Shown here one piece after another: positions 17,915-24,897 of a stretch of 64,000 bases of DNA (positions are counted from its first letter, which is position 1; each line of letters starts with the position of its first letter). The notes under the pieces were generated by a model. That model was not told the DNA's origin and made no database searches. It saw only the letters and a list, made by a program, of their open reading frames with translations. Made by a program: the position numbers and the translations under genes. Source of the stretch: Scytonematopsis contorta HA4267-MV1. GTDB lineage: Bacteria; Cyanobacteriota; Cyanobacteriia; Cyanobacteriales; Nostocaceae. The stretch covers positions 248,001-312,000 of the forward strand of contig JAHHIC010000066.1 of the NCBI GenBank assembly GCA_019359035.1, read 5' to 3'.

Positions 17915-18125
17915 ACTGGTAAAAGTTCTGCTCTAAATGAGATGCTGCGAATCCATCATCTGAACGTACGTGAGGCAGAGAAATAGCTACAGGTGCGTTA
18001 TCATTTAAAGCAATTTTTGCTACCTGGGGCTGTTGAGCAAAAACCGTATTGAAAAATATCACAGACATTAAAGCCGCAAAAAATAAAACAAGTATTTTCT
18101 TGTATTTTCTTAGCAAGCTCATCAT
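17913..18125 (-). CDS. Small exported peptide of unknown function
   Basis: 70 residues. A basic N-terminus (MMSLLRKYKK) and hydrophobic stretch end in VFAQQ, a good Sec signal with an AXA-like cleavage site. That leaves a mature peptide of about 40 residues (QQPQVAKIALNDNAPVAISLPHVRSDDGF...). TAGGAG lies eight bases before the ATGATG start, which supports real translation. It precedes phoA on the same strand and may be co-transcribed with it. The last codons merge into the tandem repeat array. I do not recognise a family. Confidence 0.6.
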   Translation of the reverse strand: MMSLLRKYKKILVLFFAALMSVIFFNTVFAQQPQVAKIALNDNAPVAISLPHVRSDDGFAASHLEQNFYQ

Positions 18126-18167
18126 CAGATTAACTCCTATTACTTGGTTGATGGATGATGTACTATA

Positions 18168-19178
18168 CTACATGGAATAATCCACTGGTGTTTGAGCTGA
18201 TTCGGTAGAAATTAGCGAGATTAAGCTTTGGTTAAATAATGGATTAATTGAGGTTATCGCTTTAAATTTACGGCTGCTTAATTGTAAGGAAACTTCGCTA
18301 ATCTCAAATGAATTATTCAGATGTATTTGCAAGTTCCTTAACAAACGGTCTCGTTCTTCAAGGGTTCCACACTCAACAACCAAATTCGCGCATAACATCA
18401 CTTTTTGGGAACCGATTGTCCAAATGTGAAGCTTTTCTACCTCAGATACACCCGGATAAGATTTAAGCGATTTTTCTACTTCCACAGGGTCAATAGATTC
18501 CGGAGCATATTCCAAAAGAATCTTTAAACTTTCTTGGACTAGAGGTAAAGCACTTAAACTAGTTAAAATTGCCACCAATAGACTGACAGCAATATCAGCC
18601 CATAACCAATTCCACAAGTGAATAGCTAAAGCCGCAAAAATCACACCCACAGAACTAAAAGTATCGGAAATAATATGAAGTAAAGCACCCCGTAAATTTA
18701 AATCTTTGTGGCTGTGGGGATGAAGTAAAGCAATATTTAGCAAGTTCATTAATAAGCCTAACACTGCAATACCCAACATTGGCAAGCCTAGAATTTGCTC
18801 TAAACCTTGTTCTGAACTTTGCCATCTATTTATCGCTTCCCAACTAATTAAAGTAGCGATAAAAATCAAGCTTAATCCATTAATTAAAGCCGCCAAAATT
18901 TCAACGCGGTTATATCCAAATGTTGCTTTACCTTTAGCAGGTCTTTGGGCTAACCAACTAGTAATAAGTGATAAACCCATAGCCGCAACATCTGAAAACA
19001 TATGTACAGCATCAGCTTGTAAAGATAAGCTGCGACTCCATAAACCTATACCCCATTCAGCCACAAAGAAAACCACAAGTACAGCTAACGTTATCCACAA
19101 CAATCGTGTTTTTTGCTGACTTGGATTTATTTTTGAATTATCAAAACAACCGCAGAAACATTGTTGAAGTGAAAACAT
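18168..19178 (-). CDS. Cation diffusion facilitator (Zn/Co/Cd efflux) transporter
   Basis: About 336 residues with six membrane segments. TM2 carries the metal-site pattern ADAVHMFSDVA (HxxxD) and TM5 carries HIISDTFSS (HxxxD). The cytosolic C-terminal domain is ferredoxin-like (ALPLVQESLKILLEYAPESIDPVEVEKSLKSYPGV..VEKLHIWTIG). These proteins export divalent metal in exchange for protons. The start is uncertain: ATG 19178 avoids overlap, while GTG 19220 would overlap the upstream gene by 23 bases. An N-terminal Cys cluster (CFCGCFD) could bind metal. Confidence 0.9.
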   Translation of the reverse strand: MFSLQQCFCGCFDNSKINPSQQKTRLLWITLAVLVVFFVAEWGIGLWSRSLSLQADAVHMFSDVAAMGLSLITSWLAQRPAKGKATFGYNRVEILAALINGLSLIFIATLISWEAINRWQSSEQGLEQILGLPMLGIAVLGLLMNLLNIALLHPHSHKDLNLRGALLHIISDTFSSVGVIFAALAIHLWNWLWADIAVSLLVAILTSLSALPLVQESLKILLEYAPESIDPVEVEKSLKSYPGVSEVEKLHIWTIGSQKVMLCANLVVECGTLEERDRLLRNLQIHLNNSFEISEVSLQLSSRKFKAITSINPLFNQSLISLISTESAQTPVDYSM

Positions 19179-19197
19179 TAGCTTTAAATTATTAGTT

Positions 19198-21186
19198 CTA
19201 AGGAGTTGCACAAGTTCCACTAGCTACGCTAGAGAAACCATTAATTAAAGTTGTGGAACCGATGGCAGTTCTAGCAACAGTTGCGGGGACAAAGCTTGTA
19301 CCGTTAAATGTTTGCTGAGTAATATTACCTGTGTTGGTTACCAGAGTATTCTCAACTTGGAATGTTGCACCGCTCAGATTGCCGTTGTACAAGCTGTAGT
19401 CAGAAAATGTATTGCCTGAAGCTGTGTTATTGTTCAAGCGCAAACAAACTTTTGGCGTACCACTGTCAGCAGCTACATCAAAAGCGCTGGGTGTAGGTGG
19501 ATTCTCAGCACCGCTAATTGTGTTGTTATTGGTTAGGGTATTAGATTCAGCAATAACAGAGGTATCAGAAGTACCAGACGCTACAACTGAAACTCCTAAG
19601 CTTTGGTTGTTTCTAATTGTGTTACCAGTAAGCAGTAAACGTACTTTTGATGCGTCGGTCGCATTTACTCGAACGCCAATACCACCTGTTTGTTGACTTG
19701 TGTCGTAGACTGTGTTTTGAATTGTGTTATTAGCAACAGTTAGATTCAGTTGTCCATTATTAGATGCTAATGCCGCAATACCAGCATCTTTTGCTCCAGT
19801 AATGGTGTTGCCAGATACGTTCGCTGTCAGCTTGGCACTGTCAATAGCGCTTAAATCAATTCCTCTGTTGCTATTGGTGATTGTATTGTTATTGATGTTC
19901 ACCGTAGCTTGGGTAGCTCCGAATGGTCTGGCGCTAACCCCTGCTAAATTGTTACTACTACCTACAGGTGTAATATTAAATCCAGAGAGAGTACCGCTAC
20001 CTGCGAAAGCTACTGGACCAGTTATTGTAGGACGTGTTCCAGTACCGGAAAGTGGAAGCGCAAATGAACCAAGTTGTGTATTTACAGACTGTGAACCAGC
20101 ACTGGATATTAACTGTACTCCGTTAGGAATGGTATAAGTTAAACCAGTGGAATTGGGACTAGTACCACCATCATTAATATAGAAAATAGTGCCAGCAGGA
20201 GCAGCAGCTAAGTTAGTAGGATTCAGAGCAGCAGCACCAATTGGGGTGGGAACTCTCAATGCTAAACCTGTCACAGGGTCGATAGCCGGCTCATTGGCTA
20301 CACTTCGTGTTTCGTTAGTTACAAGGATAATGGGGTTGCGCTCTACACCGTCACCCATGCGTGCTAAAACAGCACCTTGCTCAGATTTTCCTGCGGTAGA
20401 ACCACTTCCAGGGAAGCTTAAACCAACAGTGAAAATAGCTCTGGTGTCAAACAGTGCATCACCTTGTAAGGAAACACCTAGGTTTAAGAAGTTAGTTGGA
20501 CGAGCTTCTAATCTGGTTTTCCAACCAAAAGCTTCGCGAGATTCACCACCACTGAGGTAGTAACCACCGACATAACCCCGTAAGTCACCACTACCAAGTT
20601 GTGCTAATTTGGTACCAACTTCTGCGTCTACACCAGATAAACCAACTTGAAACTGATTTGTTCTACCTGTTAAGAAAAGATTTCTGCTTGTTGGGTCGAT
20701 TATTACACCAGTCGCGCTTGCTCCTATTTGCTTCTCACTGGTTGCCAGAGGGAGATAAGCATTAACGCGAAAATCTAAGTTACCAAGAGTTTCAAAACCT
20801 ACGCCTAATTGGCTGAACCCTTTAGCGCTTGTACTGCGTTGGTCGTAGGAGATGTAACCACCGAAAGTACGGTTGTCTTTCTCGCTGTACCAACGATGTC
20901 CTAAAAGTAGGTTCCCACCCATTCTGGAATCATCGTCTAAAAACAATTTACCTTGCAAGAAGGTAACATTGTTGCCAGGGGTTTGGAATATAGGTAAAAA
21001 GCCTTCAAGATTGCTAAAAGGTTGATAACCTCCACCCTCAGTTGTGTAGCGGACTCCAAATCGAGGTTGAACTACAGGTGGGGCTTCTTGTTGAACTGGT
21101 GCTTCTTCAGTTTGAGCATTTGCAGTAGAAGCGAAGGCGACTATCGATAGCAAAGTAATGCAGCCCAGTACGGACAACCTTCTCAT
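19198..21186 (-). CDS. Inverse-autotransporter-like outer membrane protein with beta-helix passenger (paralogue 1)
   Basis: 662 residues. A Sec signal ends at ANAQ. Residues ~40-265 read as an outer-membrane barrel with alternating aromatic strands (FGVRYTTEGGGY, NLLLGHRWY, GGYISYD, LGVGFETLGNLDFRVNAYLPL, GYVGGYYLS, IFTVGLSFPG), resembling the inverse autotransporter beta-domain. The rest is a right-handed beta-helix of repeated 'NNTI', 'GNTI' and 'GI' turns. It ends in a cap with two cysteines (VCLRLNNNTASG ... GTCATP). An N-terminal barrel with a C-terminal passenger matches type Ve topology, so the passenger is probably surface exposed. The gene upstream is a paralogue. Adhesin or surface enzyme is inference. 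Confidence 0.65.
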   Translation of the reverse strand: MRRLSVLGCITLLSIVAFASTANAQTEEAPVQQEAPPVVQPRFGVRYTTEGGGYQPFSNLEGFLPIFQTPGNNVTFLQGKLFLDDDSRMGGNLLLGHRWYSEKDNRTFGGYISYDQRSTSAKGFSQLGVGFETLGNLDFRVNAYLPLATSEKQIGASATGVIIDPTSRNLFLTGRTNQFQVGLSGVDAEVGTKLAQLGSGDLRGYVGGYYLSGGESREAFGWKTRLEARPTNFLNLGVSLQGDALFDTRAIFTVGLSFPGSGSTAGKSEQGAVLARMGDGVERNPIILVTNETRSVANEPAIDPVTGLALRVPTPIGAAALNPTNLAAAPAGTIFYINDGGTSPNSTGLTYTIPNGVQLISSAGSQSVNTQLGSFALPLSGTGTRPTITGPVAFAGSGTLSGFNITPVGSSNNLAGVSARPFGATQATVNINNNTITNSNRGIDLSAIDSAKLTANVSGNTITGAKDAGIAALASNNGQLNLTVANNTIQNTVYDTSQQTGGIGVRVNATDASKVRLLLTGNTIRNNQSLGVSVVASGTSDTSVIAESNTLTNNNTISGAENPPTPSAFDVAADSGTPKVCLRLNNNTASGNTFSDYSLYNGNLSGATFQVENTLVTNTGNITQQTFNGTSFVPATVARTAIGSTTLINGFSSVASGTCATP

Positions 21187-21292
21187 AAATACTCCTCACA
21201 CGAATAAAAATTAAAAGTTCAATACATTCGTTGATACATTAAGCGATACAGTTTAAAGGCTTTAAATCCTTAACCAAAAAGTATTGATTTAA

Positions 21293-21404
21293 TAGCAATC
21301 TCTAAAAGGTTACTAACAAATTACAACCTTGTAGACATTAGACATATCAATACCTAAAGGTCTTTGCTACAAGGTTGGGGTTCTCATCCTTTAAAGGATT
21401 GCTA
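21293..21404. mobile_element. MITE-like element, TAGC...GCTA family
   Basis: Nested inverted repeats. The outer ends are TAGCAATC and GATTGCTA, and the inner arms are CAACCTTGTAG and CTACAAGGTTG. Length is 112 bp with no coding capacity. The ends match the elements at 43732 and 56281. The rest of the 21187-21899 gap is AT-rich with a Fur-box-like sequence near 21689 and a long hairpin at 21736. Confidence 0.6.
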
Positions 21405-21688
21405 TATAAACAAAAATTATTTTATGACTGGTAAATTAGTAAATATCAAACACTAATTAAATCAACTCACGTATTATTATAGTTATATTTGCGGTAGATA
21501 CCCTTACGTTGCACAATGACTCTATTCAAAATAGATAAAGTCTCCTCTAAAAAAATAAAGCGCAAATATTACCAAATAAAAACGGAGTAAGCCCTTAGAT
21601 TTGAGGTTTACCAAGAAACTATCACTAACATAACAACATACCGACAGTAGTTTAAGTTTAGATTACAGTCTTATTAATTATTCTTTCA

Positions 21689-21707
21689 AGGAATGATAAC
21701 CATTATT
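21689..21707. promoter_or_regulatory. Weak Fur-box-like sequence
   Basis: AGGAATGATAACCATTATT matches about 14 of 19 positions of the Fur consensus. It is about 500 bases upstream of paralogue 1, which is far for direct control, so this is only a candidate. Confidence 0.25.
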
Positions 21708-21735
21708 ATTATACGGCGATTCTAAAATGGGCTTC

Positions 21736-21807
21736 GTAGGTTGGGTTGAGGAACGAAACCCAACTTCATACCGTAAATGTTGGGTTTCGTTCCTCAACCC
21801 AACCTAC
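21736..21807. repeat. 29-bp perfect inverted repeat (GTAGGTTGGG...CCCAACCTAC)
   Basis: Two perfectly complementary 29-nt arms (21736-21764 and 21779-21807) with a 14-nt loop, 92 bases beyond the stop of the 940-residue paralogue. It may stabilise the transcript 3' end or be a small mobile hairpin. Confidence 0.9.
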
Positions 21808-21899
21808 AAAGACCCCCAAAAAATGGAAAAGTGAGCAAAAAATGAATTGCCCACTCCAGATTAATCATGAGGATATATACTCTTGTAACTTTACCTTAA

Positions 21900-24722
21900 C
21901 TACGGACAAGGAGTATTACGATTAGTTGTACTAGTTGTGACGAAATTCGCACCACCGTTTCTGCTGGAAAGGTTAGCAGAGTCAACAACTTCCAAGGTGG
22001 AAGTGCCATTGGGTCTCAAACGTGAAGGATTAACTGCTCCAGAAATAGTATTTCCGTTAACAGAAGTACACATTCTAGAGCTGTTACTTGTCTCTAATTG
22101 AATTGGTCGGTCTCCAGATTCACCATCACCAATATTTTTGATGGTATTTCCTTCGATAGTAATTTTACTTTGAGCTTGGTCTTGAATATCAAAGTCGATA
22201 CCGTCGTTTTTGGTGGTATCGATGGTGTTGCCAGTAATTGTAAACTGAGTGTTACTGCGATTAAACAAATTGGACGCAGCGGAAATTAACGGGTCTGGTA
22301 GGAACAAGTCAACTTCGATACCGCTATCAACAACGTTTCTAATTGTGTTGTTAGAGATATTAAATTGTCCTTTAGATTCGGCTACAGCATTGATAGAAAT
22401 TCCTTCGTCAGGAATATTGCTAATTTGGTTTCCGGTAACATTAAATTTAGCGTCAGCGAATTGTCCTAAGTTCAAGTCGATACCGTCACCACCACCGACA
22501 ATGTTGCCACTGTGAGTAATTGTGTTATTCAAAATGTTCACGTTTGCGGTTGCAGCAGAAGTACAGGGTTTAGAGAGATAAATTGGGTCAACGTCGCGAC
22601 ACAAGTTAAATTCAATTCCGTCAACTCGGTAGTCGGTTGCAGCAAAATTTGTCTCGATTCTGTTATTGGCAATTGTCAAATCAATATTGCCTTTGTAATT
22701 CCAAATAAAAATACCTGATTCAAGGTCAGTATCAACATCTGGGTTGCGAGTATTTACAACCTTGTTATCGTTAATTTCAACCTTTCCTCTGACATTCTCT
22801 AAGTAAATACCCTCACTGAAAGCACTGGTGACGGTATTTTTATTAATGACAGTATTTCCGTTTCTCTCTCCATTAAAACCATCAACATAAATACCTTGAG
22901 CACCAGTGTTGGTAACTGTATTGCCTATAATATTTAGATTGACGGTTGTGGTATCGTCGAAACTTGCAGCGTTGATACCAGTATTTTCTGTATTAGAAAC
23001 AGTGTTATTCGTGATATTAACTGTCGCATTTGCATTCTCAGCAGCGGTAAAATTAATACCTTGGAATAACCCACCACCTGTAGGAGCGGTAATTGTGTTT
23101 CCGCTGATATTGAAATTGCTTAGTCTGGCGTTTCCACCCACATTTACATCAACACCAATACCTGGATTAGAAATAGTGTTGTTTGCTATTTGACCAGTAG
23201 CTTGTGCTGTTCCTAAGAAATTAGCTCGGATGGAGTTAAAGTTGTCGCTGATTGTGTTACCAGTAATATTTAACTCAGCACTACCAGCTGTGTTATTAAT
23301 GGAAATTGCTGTTTCGGTGTTATTTCTAATAGTGTTATCGGTAATATTAACTTTGCCAGTAACATTAGTTAACAAAATACCATTTCCTAAATTCGTAGTA
23401 TTGTTGGGGTCAATATTGGAATTCTGAATAATATTATTCTGAATTGTCACGTTACTAATGTTGCTTCCCTGAATAGCACCACCCAGAGCACCATCAATAT
23501 TAAACCCAGAAATAATGCTGTTGTTTGCGAGGGTTACTACACCTGTAAGTTTTGGTGCAAATGCTCCTCCCCTACCTGAAAATGGGAGTACAACTGGACC
23601 GACTTGTGTTGTGTTAATTCGTTGTATGGGGCCATTTGTTAATATCTGTACTATCTTGTTGTTAGGAATAGTGAACCCAGATGTTGTGGCGTTATTACCC
23701 AGTCTTACGTAAACAATATCGCCATTTCTAGCATTGTCTACACCCTGTTGAATAGTCGCGTAGGGAGATTCAAAAGTACCGTTACTGTTGCCACCTAAAC
23801 TTACGTGGACGAAACTCCAAGGTTCACCTGTATCTGGGTTTATCGCTTCAAGAAATGTATTTGCTACAGGAATGATAACTTGACGGTCAGTTGATTCACC
23901 CATCCTTGCTAAAAGACGACTTCTTTCGGAGCTACCTCTACCGCTGCTACCGCTTCCAGGAAAACTAAGTCCAACGGTAAATACAGCCCTAGTATCAAAA
24001 ATCGAATCATTTTGTACGGTTAGACCGAGGTTGAGGAAGTTGGTGGGGTTGGCTTCCAGACGAGCTCTCCAACCGAGAGAATCTATTTGGTCGCCAGTAT
24101 AATAATATAAACCAGCATACCCTCGCAAATCTCCTTGACCAAGACTTGCTAATTTAGTACCAACTTCTGCATCGAATCCGTAGAGTGCTGACTCAAACGG
24201 TAATAATAACGAGTTTGCAGAGAAAAATGGGGCTGCAACTTGGTTTTTAGCATTACCGAGAGGTAAGTAAGCATTGGTACGAAAATCCCAGTTACCCAAA
24301 CTTTCTATACCAACACCAAGTTGATTAAATAAGCTATTACCTGTGTCTCTTCTGTCGAAAGAAACATAACCACCTGTGATGCGGTCTCCTGTTTCACTAA
24401 CAAATCTATGACCCAACAGCAGGTTTCCAGCCATTGTGGAGTCGCTGTCTAACAAAACCCGTCCTTCTAAGAAAGTGACGTTTTTACCTGGGTTTTGGAA
24501 TAGGGGAACAAAACCTTCCAAATTGAAGAAAGAGTCAAAACCAGCACCTTCGGTAGTGTAGCGAACGCCAAAGCGAGGTTGAACAGCAGATATTGTTTCG
24601 GGTGTAGCTTCTGTTTCTGTATTTGTTTCAGATGGATTTTGGGCCCTTGCACCGCTAGGAACAGCTGCAAAACCAAACACACATAACAATGTAACCCAAC
24701 TCAGCAGCGCAAACTTCTTCAT
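21900..24722 (-). CDS. Inverse-autotransporter-like outer membrane protein with long beta-helix passenger (paralogue 2)
   Basis: 940 residues. A Sec signal ends at ARAQ. The barrel region (about 45-275) is closely related to the downstream paralogue (FGVRYTTEGAGF, NLLLGHRFV, GGYVSFDRRD, TVGLSFPGSGS). A DUF1565-like entry segment follows (GTFESPYATIQQGVDNARNGDIVYVR), then more than a dozen beta-helix coils with GNTI/NNTV turns and 'GI..' steps, many Asp-rich. The end again has a Cys pair (RMCTSVNGNTISG ... RNTPCP). Lengths differ only in the passenger, which suggests a conserved export barrel carrying variable surface domains. It lies between phoX and paralogue 1, all on the same strand. Confidence 0.65.
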   Translation of the reverse strand: MKKFALLSWVTLLCVFGFAAVPSGARAQNPSETNTETEATPETISAVQPRFGVRYTTEGAGFDSFFNLEGFVPLFQNPGKNVTFLEGRVLLDSDSTMAGNLLLGHRFVSETGDRITGGYVSFDRRDTGNSLFNQLGVGIESLGNWDFRTNAYLPLGNAKNQVAAPFFSANSLLLPFESALYGFDAEVGTKLASLGQGDLRGYAGLYYYTGDQIDSLGWRARLEANPTNFLNLGLTVQNDSIFDTRAVFTVGLSFPGSGSSGRGSSERSRLLARMGESTDRQVIIPVANTFLEAINPDTGEPWSFVHVSLGGNSNGTFESPYATIQQGVDNARNGDIVYVRLGNNATTSGFTIPNNKIVQILTNGPIQRINTTQVGPVVLPFSGRGGAFAPKLTGVVTLANNSIISGFNIDGALGGAIQGSNISNVTIQNNIIQNSNIDPNNTTNLGNGILLTNVTGKVNITDNTIRNNTETAISINNTAGSAELNITGNTISDNFNSIRANFLGTAQATGQIANNTISNPGIGVDVNVGGNARLSNFNISGNTITAPTGGGLFQGINFTAAENANATVNITNNTVSNTENTGINAASFDDTTTVNLNIIGNTVTNTGAQGIYVDGFNGERNGNTVINKNTVTSAFSEGIYLENVRGKVEINDNKVVNTRNPDVDTDLESGIFIWNYKGNIDLTIANNRIETNFAATDYRVDGIEFNLCRDVDPIYLSKPCTSAATANVNILNNTITHSGNIVGGGDGIDLNLGQFADAKFNVTGNQISNIPDEGISINAVAESKGQFNISNNTIRNVVDSGIEVDLFLPDPLISAASNLFNRSNTQFTITGNTIDTTKNDGIDFDIQDQAQSKITIEGNTIKNIGDGESGDRPIQLETSNSSRMCTSVNGNTISGAVNPSRLRPNGTSTLEVVDSANLSSRNGGANFVTTSTTNRNTPCP

Positions 24723-24776
24723 TTGTACTCCTCACACAAAAGTTAAAAATTATACCTCTCTCCAAACCTCTACATG

Positions 24777-24811
24777 GAGTAGGGAGTGGGGAATGGGGAA
24801 TGGGGAATGGG
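24777..24811. repeat. (GGGGAAT)n heptanucleotide repeat
   Basis: About four copies in the gap between phoX and paralogue 2. Confidence 0.75.
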
Positions 24812-24833
24812 CTAAGAACAAGAGATTTTTTCA

Positions 24834-24861
24834 CCCCCCTCCTCGCTTGCGGGGAGGGGGG
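24834..24861. repeat. GC-rich hairpin downstream of phoX
   Basis: A 13-bp stem with one mismatch (CCCCCCTCCTCGC against GCGGGGAGGGGGG) and a 2-nt loop, about 37 bases beyond the phoX stop. There is no U-run on the phoX strand, so it is better seen as a 3' stabilising hairpin or dispersed repeat than as a classical terminator. Confidence 0.6.
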
Positions 24862-24897
24862 AAGGGGGGTGGGGTTCCGTGGGGTTAAGTGGGGCTT

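Noticed and set aside
21187-21300. Pho boxes upstream of the surface-protein and phosphatase genes
   Set aside because: TTTAAAGGCTTTAAATCCTTAACC-like sequence (21250-21275) and TTAAAACTTAAGTTAACC near phoX look similar to PhoB half-sites, but spacing is 8-9 or 12 rather than 11 bases, so I do not call them.
24834-24861. Intrinsic terminator of phoX
   Set aside because: The stem is strong but the phoX strand continues with an A-rich, not U-rich, tract; recorded as a repeat/hairpin instead.
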